A stretch of DNA of 64,000 bases from Candidatus Binatia bacterium (GTDB lineage Bacteria; Desulfobacterota; Binatia; Bin18). Both the position numbers and the translations under genes were made by a program. Below the pieces are notes generated by a model, which worked only from the letters and a program-made list of their open reading frames with translations, was not told where the DNA came from and did not search any database. The DNA lies in contig OX638322.1 of assembly GCA_951812575.1 (NCBI GenBank), positions 2,479,925-2,543,924 of the forward strand, read 5' to 3'. Each line of letters opens with the position of its first letter. Position 1 is the stretch's first letter. Of this stretch, positions 24,583 through 32,363 are shown piece after piece.

Positions 24583-26373
24583 ATGCAGCAATCCGGACTC
24601 AAAGCGGAAGGCGTACGCTGGGACTTGGGAGGACTGTATTCCAGCCCGGACGACCCGCAGCTGGAGGCCGACCTTGCGGAAGCGCGCCGTCGGGCAGAAG
24701 TCTTTGCGGAGACCTATCGTGGCGAGGTTGAAAGCGGTCAGGTCGACGGGATGGCACTCGCCCAGGCGTTGGCCGAGTATGAAGCTATTACCGAGCTCCG
24801 TCGCCGCCCCGCCTTTTACGCCTCGCTCCTGTTTGCGGCTGATACCCAGGATCAAGCGGCCCAACAGCTTGTTCAGCACACGCGCGAAGCCGCCACTAGT
24901 ATCGAGAACCTGTTGGTCTTCTTCTCTCTGGAACTCATTGCGTTGCCGGACGAGCAGCTTGCCCAACTCCTCACCGTCCCGGAGTTGCAAGACTATCAAC
25001 ACTATCTGGAAGTGGTCCGGCGCTTTAAGCCGCACACGTTGAGTGAAAAAGAGGAGCAACTCCTCAATCATAAAAACCTGTCGGGCAAACACGCCTTTCG
25101 GCAGCTGTATGACGAGCTCAGCGGCTCGCTCCGGTTTCCACTCACCAGGGACGACGAAGAACATCTGCTCACCGACGGTGAAATCCTGGCACTGCTGCGC
25201 CAGCCGGACGGCGAGCTGCGCGAGCGGGCTCTGACCTCATTTCTGGAAACCTACGCCCAGCACGCGCTTGTGCTGACCTCTGTTTTTAACAATCTGCTGC
25301 TCGATCATAAAATTGAGTGCGAGCAGCGTCAGTACGACGACGTGACGCTACCCACCCACCTGTCGAACGAGGTCGCCCCCCCAACCGTCGAGGCGATGAT
25401 GCAGGCAGTCGAACGCCACTATCCCCTGGTCCAGGAATATTTTCAGCTGAAGGCGGAATTGCTCGGGGTCGAACGGCTCAAGAACACGGACCTATACGCG
25501 CCGATTGAAACCGAGATCGAGGAAATCCCCTTTGCTGACGCTCGGGGTTTGATCCTGACCGCTTTTGGGAATTTTAACGAACAGTTTGCGGCCCTGGCCG
25601 AGGAGTTTTTCCAGAACCGGTGGATTGATGCTGAAGTCCGTGCCGGGAAACGCGGCGGCGCCTTTTGCGCGGCCTTGTCGCCCGCCCACCATCCATATGT
25701 GCTGTGCAGCTATACCGGTACCGGACGCGCGGTCTCGACCGTGGCCCACGAGCTGGGCCACGGCATTCATGATTTGCTGGCACGCCGCCAGAAATTCCTG
25801 CACTACGACGCTCCCCTGGTGCTTGCGGAGACGGCCTCGGTCTTTGCGGAAATTGTTTTGACCCGGCATCTGCTGGATAAGGCCGAGCAGCCGGACACGC
25901 GCCGCGCCCTGCTGTGCGAGGTTTTGGAGGAGATGTACGGCACGGTCTTTCGCCAAACCGCCCTGACTCGCTTTGAGATGGCGGCGCATGCCCAGCGCCG
26001 GGACGGGCAACTCAGCGCCGACGACCTGTGCGAGCTGTGGATGGCCGAACAGGGCAAGCTCTTTGGCCAGAGCGTTGAGCTGTTGCCCGTCTATCGCTGG
26101 GGCTGGTCGTATATTCCGCATTTTATTCACAGCCGGTTCTACTGCTATTCCTATCCGTTCGGCGAACTGCTTACCCTGGCCCTGTATCAACGCTATCTCG
26201 ACCAGGGGGAAGACTTTGTGCCTGGTTATTTCCGCCTATTGGAAAGTGGCGGCTCACAGCGGCCGGAGTACGCCCTGGCGCAGATGCGTATAGACATCAA
26301 TCAGCCCGAATTCTGGGACCGGGGCTTTCAGGTCATCCAAGGGTTTCTGACCGACCTCCGGGCAACACTTTAA
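24583..26373 (+). CDS. pepF: M3-family oligoendopeptidase F
   Basis: A 596-residue zinc metallopeptidase. The active site is HELGH (His389, Glu390, His393) followed by LAETASVFAE with ligand Glu about 416, as in PepF and Pz-peptidases. An N-terminal helical oligoendopeptidase domain (roughly residues 115-180) precedes the M3 fold, and no signal peptide is seen. It is a cytoplasmic enzyme that trims oligopeptides, with normal length for PepF. The start follows a weak Shine-Dalgarno (GAAAAGGA). It is followed after 15 bp by an ABM-like gene, a likely operon. Confidence 0.93.
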   Translation: MQQSGLKAEGVRWDLGGLYSSPDDPQLEADLAEARRRAEVFAETYRGEVESGQVDGMALAQALAEYEAITELRRRPAFYASLLFAADTQDQAAQQLVQHTREAATSIENLLVFFSLELIALPDEQLAQLLTVPELQDYQHYLEVVRRFKPHTLSEKEEQLLNHKNLSGKHAFRQLYDELSGSLRFPLTRDDEEHLLTDGEILALLRQPDGELRERALTSFLETYAQHALVLTSVFNNLLLDHKIECEQRQYDDVTLPTHLSNEVAPPTVEAMMQAVERHYPLVQEYFQLKAELLGVERLKNTDLYAPIETEIEEIPFADARGLILTAFGNFNEQFAALAEEFFQNRWIDAEVRAGKRGGAFCAALSPAHHPYVLCSYTGTGRAVSTVAHELGHGIHDLLARRQKFLHYDAPLVLAETASVFAEIVLTRHLLDKAEQPDTRRALLCEVLEEMYGTVFRQTALTRFEMAAHAQRRDGQLSADDLCELWMAEQGKLFGQSVELLPVYRWGWSYIPHFIHSRFYCYSYPFGELLTLALYQRYLDQGEDFVPGYFRLLESGGSQRPEYALAQMRIDINQPEFWDRGFQVIQGFLTDLRATL

Positions 26374-26388
26374 AAGGAACACCATCCT

Positions 26389-26991
26389 ATGTACGCGCGT
26401 GTTATTCCCATCCAATGCCGACCCGACCTCCTGACTGACTTCCTGTCTGTCTATCGGAGTGCGGTGCTGCCGCCGCTGGTCCGGGAGCCCGGATTCCATG
26501 GAGCCTTGGTGCTGTCTGACCCGGAGGCGCATACGGGCTTCATCGTCACCTTGTGGAATTCCGAGACTGCGCTGACCCGCTCCGAGCTGAAGAGCCGCAA
26601 GGCCGTTGCCGCCATGCTGTTACCGTTTCTGACCGCACACCCGCAGCCTGAACAATACGAAGTCCTGGTCCGGGCCGGCCAGCATATTGGCGGGCTGTTC
26701 GCCCGGATGATTACTTTGCCCGTTCCCGAGGCGCAGCTTGAGTCGGCCCGGACCGTGTATGAGCAAGAATATCTGCCCGTCCTCAGGCAGCAGCCTGGCT
26801 TTCAGGGAGTGCTGTGGCTGGCCAATCGCGCGTACGGCAGCGGACGCGGGCTGAGTTTTTGGACCAGCCGGAAACAGATGCAGGCCGCCGACCGGGAGAA
26901 CGAGATTTTTCCTCGGGTCTTGTCCCGGCTGGCGGAATATTTCTCCGCTCCGACCGAGCGGGGCTATTACGCCATTGAGGTGCAGGTATAG
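26389..26991 (+). CDS. Tandem ABM-like dimeric alpha-beta barrel protein
   Basis: A 200-residue protein made of two ABM/EthD-like ferredoxin folds. The first is MYARVIPIQCRPD..LVREPGFHGALVL; the second is FARMITLPVPEAQ..LRQQPGFQGVLWL. The internal duplication would form an intramolecular version of the usual homodimer. Such proteins include heme-degrading and quinone-forming monooxygenases, and many members have no known activity. The AAGGA site overlaps the end of the peptidase transcript, so the two genes are co-transcribed. Confidence 0.8.
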   Translation: MYARVIPIQCRPDLLTDFLSVYRSAVLPPLVREPGFHGALVLSDPEAHTGFIVTLWNSETALTRSELKSRKAVAAMLLPFLTAHPQPEQYEVLVRAGQHIGGLFARMITLPVPEAQLESARTVYEQEYLPVLRQQPGFQGVLWLANRAYGSGRGLSFWTSRKQMQAADRENEIFPRVLSRLAEYFSAPTERGYYAIEVQV

Positions 26992-27027
26992 TCAGTATCC
27001 GCTCATCCTTCTTTTGTCCTGGGAGCG

Positions 27028-27083
27028 CGGCCATCTTGGCCGCAGCTTTATGTATCATCATTGCGGGCTGGAAGCCCGCACTC
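27028..27083. repeat. Two adjacent short hairpins between convergent genes
   Basis: GCGGCC-ATCTT-GGCCGC at about 27028-27045, then GCGGGC-TGGAA-GCCCGC at about 27063-27079. They lie in the 92-bp gap between the ABM-like gene and the MFS gene, which face each other. They could end transcripts from both sides, but neither has a clean T-run. They resemble GCGGGC-N-GCCCGC intergenic repeats seen in many genomes. Confidence 0.5.
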
Positions 27084-28412
27084 CTATAATTGCCGCTTGG
27101 CGGCGAGATCCTGTTCCAAGGTCTTGCCGGTCAGCCAGAAAAAGACGGCGGACAGCAGACTGGTGCTGACAGCGACGCCGAGCAGGGAGTAGCGAATCGC
27201 GTCCGGCGTCCCGATCAGATCGTTGAGAATGCCGACCGTTTGGGGGCCGGCCCCCAGGCCGATCATCGTCAGGATAAAAATAAAGACCGCCGAAGCCGTT
27301 GCCCGCATGGCCGGCGGAGCAAGGTCCTGCACAATAGAGCCGGCCGGTCCTATCCACATCGTGCCAAAGACGTTCGCCGGGAAGAAGCTTAATAGCGCCA
27401 GGGTGGTATTATCGAGTACCAGGGCTGCGACGATAAAGGGCGTCGAACACAGCGCGCCAACCAGACTGATATGGGCGCGCGCCTTGGGCTGGTCCCTGAC
27501 CCAGCGGTCCGCAAGCCAGCCGCCGGAAAAGGCGCCAATCGCGCCGCCTATGCCGGTAATCCAGGACAACCATAAGCCCAGCTCTCCGGGTGTCATACCG
27601 TGGAGGCGAATGAAAAAGGCCGGAATCCAGGCCGCGAGCCCATAACCCACAAAGGCCTGAAAGGCCGCCGCCAAACTGATGCGACGACCGCTGGGCAGGC
27701 GGGTCAGAAACCGCCAGGTTTCCCCCAGGCTGTAGGAACGACTCGTGGCTGCCGTCCGTTCGCTCATACCTCGCGGGGGCTCGCGGACCGTGAAACGCAC
27801 CACGACGGCCATGGCGACCCCGGGCAGGCCGATAACCATAAACGCCACCCGCCAGCCAAAGGCATCATTCAGCCAGCCGCCCAACCAGAAGCCCAGACCC
27901 ACGCCCATGTAAATGCCACACGCATACACGGCCAGCACGGTCGCGCGCTTTTCCGGGGGGAAATAGTCGGACAGCAGGGAATGCGCCGGCGGGGTGCAGC
28001 CCGCCTCACCTATGCCGACGCCCACCCGGGCCAATGCCAGATCGGTAAAATTCCGTGACAGGCCTGAGGCCGCAGTCATCAGGCTCCAGGTCGCGAGACT
28101 CAGGGCAATCAGGCTCCGCCGGACCCAGCGGTCGGCGACGCGGGCGAGGGGTAGGCCGGCAATCGCGTAAAAAACGGCAAAGGCAAAACCGGTCAGAAAC
28201 CCCATGGCCGTGTCCGAGACTTGCAGGTCCTCCTTAATCGGCTGGAGCAAGATGGCCAGGATTTGACGGTCAATGAAATTAAACACGTACACCACAAAGA
28301 GGACGGCCAGGACGTAATAGGCATACGGTCCGCCGACCTCAGGGGGTGCGTCGTGGGGTTGAGAAACAGGGCTGTTCTGGTCGGGAGTCTCTTCTTGTGA
28401 GGAGGGTGGCAT
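27084..28412 (-). CDS. MFS transporter (spinster-like)
   Basis: A 442-residue major facilitator carrier. A 30-residue Pro-rich cytoplasmic leader precedes helix 1 (YYVLAVLFVVYVFNFIDRQI). The motif ARVADRWVRRSLIALS between helices 2 and 3, and GIGEAGCTPPAHSLLSDYF in helix 4, are characteristic of spinster-type MFS proteins (FIDRQ..; GEA..P). The second-half loop is GGWLADRWVRD. Spinster homologues move lipids, sugars or acids; the bacterial substrate is unknown. Confidence 0.9.
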   Translation of the reverse strand: MPPSSQEETPDQNSPVSQPHDAPPEVGGPYAYYVLAVLFVVYVFNFIDRQILAILLQPIKEDLQVSDTAMGFLTGFAFAVFYAIAGLPLARVADRWVRRSLIALSLATWSLMTAASGLSRNFTDLALARVGVGIGEAGCTPPAHSLLSDYFPPEKRATVLAVYACGIYMGVGLGFWLGGWLNDAFGWRVAFMVIGLPGVAMAVVVRFTVREPPRGMSERTAATSRSYSLGETWRFLTRLPSGRRISLAAAFQAFVGYGLAAWIPAFFIRLHGMTPGELGLWLSWITGIGGAIGAFSGGWLADRWVRDQPKARAHISLVGALCSTPFIVAALVLDNTTLALLSFFPANVFGTMWIGPAGSIVQDLAPPAMRATASAVFIFILTMIGLGAGPQTVGILNDLIGTPDAIRYSLLGVAVSTSLLSAVFFWLTGKTLEQDLAAKRQL

Positions 28413-28566
28413 GCGTTTCCTTTTTTGACAGGCTCCCCTTCTCGCCTGAAGCGCGCGCGGTTGTCAAGCACCGTCTCGGCAGAACAGACACGGCGAATAG
28501 CTGACGCTCAAAAGGGGACGTGCTACAGTCGCGCGACTGAACTGAGCCCGAGAAAGGATAAAGGAT

Positions 28567-29562
28567 ATGGCCTATAAAATTTCCATTGGTATCGATTGGC
28601 AGGGTAAGCTCGACTACCGGGCGCTGTGTGAAAAGGTGCAAATCGCGGAGGCGGCCGGGGTGCATTCGGCCTGGGTGCCGGAAGCCTGGGGGCGGGATGC
28701 CTTCACCATTCTGACCCTGCTGGCCGACAAGACGAAGACTATCAATCTCGGCACGGCGATTGTGAATACCTACTCACGCACCCCCGCAGCACTGGCCCAA
28801 CACTTTGCCACCCTGGATGAGGTCTCTGAGGGGCGGATGCTGCTCGGCCTGGGGACGAGTGGCCCACAGGTGATCGAACATTTTCATGGGGTCGCATTCA
28901 ATCCTCCACTCCAGCGCATGCGCGAGTATGTGGAGATCATCAACACGATTATGAAGGGTGAGCCGCTCAAATACTCGGGCAAGCTGTTCGATCTGCAACG
29001 CGGCTTTACGTTGCGCTTTCAGCCCGTTCGCACCCATATTCCGATTTATCTGGCAACGATGAATGCCAAGAGTGTGAAAATGACCGCCGAGCTGGCCGAC
29101 GGCTGGTTGCCGATTCTGATTCCCATTGAGCATCTCAAGAGCGAGATTGACAATCTGCGCCAAGCCAGCCTGGCCGTCGGACGTCCGGCCGACGCGGTCG
29201 CTGTCCGTTCGCCAGGCACGATCACGGTGACTTCGCAGGTTGATAAAGCCCACGCCGCCTCAGCCGGTATGCTGGCCTTTTACATTGGCCGCATGGGCAC
29301 GTTCTACGCCGCCCAACTCACCCGGCTGGGCTACGGGGAAGCGGTTGAAACCGTCAAAAAAGCCTGGGCCGGTGGCTCACGCGCCGCCGGTGAAGCCGTG
29401 CCCGCTCAGTTGGTCGATGCAACCGGCTGTGTAGGATCGGTGGAAGCAGGCATCGACCGCCTGCAAGCCCAGGCCGAGGGCGGGGTGGACCTGCATCACG
29501 TCAATGTGCAGGCAGAGAATAATAGAGAGTATGAGCGGATTCTGGCGAAGTTGGTTGGGTGA
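28567..29562 (+). CDS. LLM-class F420/flavin-dependent oxidoreductase
   Basis: A 331-residue luciferase-like TIM barrel resembling methylene-tetrahydromethanopterin reductase-type proteins. It has ISIGIDWQGKLDYRALCEKV, EAAGVHSAWVPEAWGRDAF, GTAIVNTYSRTPAALAQHFA and FQPVRTHIPIYLATMNAKSV. These features favour F420 over FMN but do not prove it. It is the closest in layout to the LLM at 31330-32313 (both have AEAWG or GEAWG and a Y(S/L)RTP-like strand). AAAGGATAAAGGAT precedes the ATG. Confidence 0.9.
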   Translation: MAYKISIGIDWQGKLDYRALCEKVQIAEAAGVHSAWVPEAWGRDAFTILTLLADKTKTINLGTAIVNTYSRTPAALAQHFATLDEVSEGRMLLGLGTSGPQVIEHFHGVAFNPPLQRMREYVEIINTIMKGEPLKYSGKLFDLQRGFTLRFQPVRTHIPIYLATMNAKSVKMTAELADGWLPILIPIEHLKSEIDNLRQASLAVGRPADAVAVRSPGTITVTSQVDKAHAASAGMLAFYIGRMGTFYAAQLTRLGYGEAVETVKKAWAGGSRAAGEAVPAQLVDATGCVGSVEAGIDRLQAQAEGGVDLHHVNVQAENNREYERILAKLVG

Positions 29563-29643
29563 TGTGGTAGGGCGGTCTGTGTCATCGCCCTTGACTACCC
29601 AAAGGATTGCCCTTTTCTCATCAAATTGAAAAGATGACGAGCA

Positions 29644-29928
29644 GTGAAAGTCATCAGCCGCAAGGCGCTTCGAGACTTCGTCCGCTTACATCCAGACGCG
29701 ACAGCCGCCCTTGAAGACTGGTATCGGAAGACGCGCCACGCCACTTGGACGACTTTAGCCGACACACGACGCACCTTTCGACACGCAGACCTCGTGGGCC
29801 GCCGGACAGTTTTTAATATCGCAGGGAATACCTATCGGCTGATCGCGCGGATTAACTACCGAACGCAACGAGTCTATATCCTGCATATCCTGACACACCA
29901 GGACTATGATAAGGGGGACTGGAAATGA
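29644..29928 (+). CDS. higB: HigB-family toxin (mRNA interferase)
   Basis: A 94-residue RelE-superfamily toxin of the HigB branch: RKALRDFVRLHPDATAALEDWY, FNIAGNTYRLIARINY, YILHILTHQDYDKGDWK. The C-terminal HxxYDK..W is the family hallmark. It would cleave mRNA on the ribosome when free of its antitoxin. The start is a GTG with a poor ribosome site. Its TGA overlaps the antitoxin ATG (ATGA), giving the toxin-first order typical of higBA. Confidence 0.9.
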   Translation: MKVISRKALRDFVRLHPDATAALEDWYRKTRHATWTTLADTRRTFRHADLVGRRTVFNIAGNTYRLIARINYRTQRVYILHILTHQDYDKGDWK

Positions 29929-30335
29929 GCACGCTCTCAATCTTTGATGAACAGAAGTATGCCCGTCTCCTTTCCAAGGCGCTGCCGGTGAAGATCCGGA
30001 CCGAGGCCGAGTACGACCGGCTGAACGCCATTATCCGTGAACTTGTTGACCGGGACGAAGAGGGCCTTTCGCCTGAAGAAGAGCGGCTTGTAGACCTCCT
30101 CAGTGACCTGATTCAGCAGTATGACGAGGAACACTATCCGATCAAAGACCTGCCGCCGCATCAGATGCTACGCTCCCTCATGGATGATAACGACCTCGAC
30201 CATAAGGACATCTGGCAACTCTTCGGCTCTCAGGATGTAGCCTCAGAGGTGCTTAATGGGAGGCGAGCTATCAGCAGGGAGCAGGCGAAGAAGCTGGGGG
30301 ACTTCTTTAAGATTGATCCTGGAGTATTTCTTTAG
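29925..30335 (+). CDS. higA: HigA-family antitoxin (XRE HTH)
   Basis: A 136-residue antitoxin. An acidic helical N-terminal half (RDEEGLSPEEERLVDLLSDL) probably binds the toxin, and a C-terminal XRE HTH (MLRSLMDDNDLDHKDIWQLF; EVLNGRRAISREQAKKLGDF) binds DNA. It overlaps higB and should autoregulate the operon. No conspicuous operator palindrome is seen upstream of higB. The sequence immediately after its stop turns AT-rich. Confidence 0.9.
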   Translation: MSTLSIFDEQKYARLLSKALPVKIRTEAEYDRLNAIIRELVDRDEEGLSPEEERLVDLLSDLIQQYDEEHYPIKDLPPHQMLRSLMDDNDLDHKDIWQLFGSQDVASEVLNGRRAISREQAKKLGDFFKIDPGVFL

Positions 30336-30351
30336 CCTTTCCGAAGGATTA

Positions 30352-30720
30352 ATGACTCGAATCCTTATTCTGTTCTTTTCTGCAATTGCTTTCGTTGGTG
30401 TGCTTGTAGGGGGCGGATTACCCATACCACCCCTGTGTCGCGAAACGGGCTTCGCCAGAGTATTGTACAAACTCCACGGGAATCAAATCCTCTTCAGCAT
30501 ATCTACGGGATTCTTAGTCAGCATATTTACTTGGTTTCTTGTCGTTGTCCTGCCTGACCTCAATCGTCGTAAGCTTCTGCGAAAAAGGCTGCGGACATGT
30601 TATCTCAACTTTCGAAAAAATGTGATTCGGACACTTCTCTTAGTCTCTGACGACCATGACACCTGCGTGGAGGCAATATCGGATCCTATGAAAGTTCAGA
30701 GAACACTTCTCCATGGGTAA
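30352..30720 (+). CDS. Membrane protein, N-terminal part of a probable split gene
   Basis: A 122-residue product with two hydrophobic helices (about residues 3-24 and 48-68: ILFSISTGFLVSIFTWFLVV), followed by a basic cytoplasmic helix (RRKLLRKRLRTCYLNFRKN). The start follows AAGGA 17 bp after higA. Together with the next reading frame it looks like one known-style protein: two helices plus a soluble WYDVLNGL.. domain. The frame closes at a TAA inside GGGTAAATGG. The region is AT-rich compared with the window. Function unknown. Confidence 0.6.
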   Translation: MTRILILFFSAIAFVGVLVGGGLPIPPLCRETGFARVLYKLHGNQILFSISTGFLVSIFTWFLVVVLPDLNRRKLLRKRLRTCYLNFRKNVIRTLLLVSDDHDTCVEAISDPMKVQRTLLHG

Positions 30721-31027
30721 ATGGTATGATGTTCTCAATGGGTTACAAGACCAGCCGGACGAACTGCAGGATGTACTCGTCGAGCTTGATTTACTTGCTG
30801 GTGAATTCGCTTTTGTCTTGAATAGCTTAGAGATTGATGATGACCAACTGATCCGCTTTTTCAGGGAGTTTTCTGCGTACCAGTACCGTTTGCGGAATGC
30901 GCGCGTGTACGCCTATGATCCAGTAAAATATATAGGACAGCATCTTTATCATATTTTAGCATGTCATGACATGATATCTGGGCCGGAAGACACAGATTTC
31001 GTGTTAGATAATATAAATAGGTTGTGA
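30713..31027 (+). CDS. C-terminal part of the split membrane-associated protein
   Basis: A 104-residue soluble, acidic, helical product (KWYDVLNGLQDQPDELQDVL; EFAFVLNSLEIDDDQLIRFF) in the +1 frame relative to the preceding gene, overlapping it by 8 bp. It lacks membrane helices. The best reading is that it continues the upstream protein after a one-base shift near 30715-30722, by indel, by programmed +1 shift at GGG-TAA, or as a separately initiated product. AT-rich like its partner. Confidence 0.55.
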   Translation: MGKWYDVLNGLQDQPDELQDVLVELDLLAGEFAFVLNSLEIDDDQLIRFFREFSAYQYRLRNARVYAYDPVKYIGQHLYHILACHDMISGPEDTDFVLDNINRL

Positions 31028-31329
31028 TGTGATAAGTGTTACGAAGATGGCTCCAATCATGCCTTCGTCATGACCTGCGCCTGCTTGAACCACGTCTGTC
31101 CCTCTGCCGGCTCGACCCGTGCCGCTGCCAATACGACCAACACAACCAATACTACGAACGCCATAGCGTATTCTTCTCAGGAAAGAGTTTTGTAGGTCGG
31201 GCTAGCCATAGGCGTAAGCCGGCCTTCCGTACTTGCCGGATTACGCTCCGCTAATCCGACCTACTGATCTTTGGAGGAGTCGAATCTTGTGATTGCACCG
31301 CTCGGACCTTGAGCCTGGACACGGGGAAT
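31028..31329. other. 302-bp gap with one possible tiny reverse-strand gene and a repeat
   Basis: No well-supported gene. The right third carries the palindromic element described at 31192-31264. On the minus strand at 31057-31164 is a 35-codon frame with a hydrophobic start (MAFVVLVVLVVLAAARVEP) and only a weak GAGAAG site. It could be a small membrane peptide or a decayed signal peptide. Confidence 0.3.
31192..31264. repeat. Palindromic intergenic repeat bounded by GTAGGTCGG / CCGACCTAC
   Basis: A 73-bp element with 9-bp perfect terminal inverted repeats. Its right half contains the CGGATTA-CGCTCCGC-TAATCCG hairpin also present at 23851-23874 and 47660-47683. The layout resembles REP/BIME-type elements or small non-autonomous repeats. 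No transposase (RAYT) is in the window. Confidence 0.7.
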
Positions 31330-32313
31330 TTACTGCCCGAACGTCTCAACCAGCATATGCATATCTTCCCCGGTGATTTGGCTCGTCGGTGGAGAGGCGA
31401 CTATGGGGTGCTCCACGCCGGCGTCGATAAAATGACCAAGTTGGGCGCGGCAGTCTTCGGGCGGACCGAAGACGAACAACTCTTCGACCATGGAATCCGG
31501 AATGGATTCTTCCGCTCCCTTCCGGTCGCCAGCCTGCCAACGGGCATGCACTTCATCCAGAATATCGCTATAGCCGAAGCGGCGGAAACCCTGGATATAC
31601 GTATTGGCCTGGCAGTAGCCCACCAACACATGGCGCAGTTGTCGCAGGGCCTGTTCCCGGTCCTGTTTGACCAGCGTATGCACATAGCAGCCGATATCGA
31701 TATCGCTCAGACTGCGCCCGGCACGTTCCGCCCCTTTTGCAATCTCGGCCAGCGAATGGGGAATCTGTCGCGCCGGCAACCAGGCCAGCAGCACGCCGTC
31801 CGCGATCTCTCCGACTAGCTGGAGCATGCGCGGGTTCACGGCCGCCAGATAGATAGGCATGGCTCCCGACAGGCGCAGGCTGAGACGAAAGCCCTGTGGC
31901 CGGTAGAACCCGTCGGTACGCGTAACCCGCTCGCCGGCCAGCACGCGGCGGACAATATCCACATACTCGCGCGTGCGGGCTACGGGCCGGTCCCAGGCAA
32001 TACCGTGAAAAGTGTTGATATTGCGCGTGCTCACCCCGATGCCCAGCCGCGCCCGACCTGGCGCAACCAAATCCATGCTGGCGGCCTGCATAGCGGTGAG
32101 CGTTGGTGGGCGGAGGTAGAGCGAGATGATGCCCGTACCGACATGAATGCGCTGCGTGGTGGCCAGAAAGGCGGTGACCAGCGTACTCGTCTCCGTACCC
32201 CAGGCTTCACCGAACCACAAGCTCTCGAAGCCGCGTTCTTCGGCCTGGCGTGCGACCTGCTGATACACCTCGAAATGATGTCCGGTCGGCGGCAGGCCCA
32301 ATCCTATGCGCAT
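31330..32313 (-). CDS. LLM-class F420/flavin-dependent oxidoreductase
   Basis: A 327-residue luciferase-like protein: MRIGLGLPPTGHHFEVYQQV, ERGFESLWFGEAWGTETSTL, IISLYLRPPTLTAMQAASMD and AMPIYLAAVNPRMLQLV. The start at 32313 has an AAAAGGGAG site and gives the canonical N-terminus. Without the barrel insertions of luciferase, it resembles F420-dependent reductases. It is separated from the ABC-F gene by only about 50 bp, in the same direction. Substrate unknown. Confidence 0.9.
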   Translation of the reverse strand: MRIGLGLPPTGHHFEVYQQVARQAEERGFESLWFGEAWGTETSTLVTAFLATTQRIHVGTGIISLYLRPPTLTAMQAASMDLVAPGRARLGIGVSTRNINTFHGIAWDRPVARTREYVDIVRRVLAGERVTRTDGFYRPQGFRLSLRLSGAMPIYLAAVNPRMLQLVGEIADGVLLAWLPARQIPHSLAEIAKGAERAGRSLSDIDIGCYVHTLVKQDREQALRQLRHVLVGYCQANTYIQGFRRFGYSDILDEVHARWQAGDRKGAEESIPDSMVEELFVFGPPEDCRAQLGHFIDAGVEHPIVASPPTSQITGEDMHMLVETFGQ

Positions 32314-32363
32314 AGTGTCTCTCCCTTTTCCAGAATTACGTCTTCCAGAATGACGTCCCGGGT

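Noticed and set aside
31036-31254. 72-codon plus-strand frame
   Set aside because: Its right part is the palindromic repeat, it lacks a ribosome site, and the product is compositionally odd.
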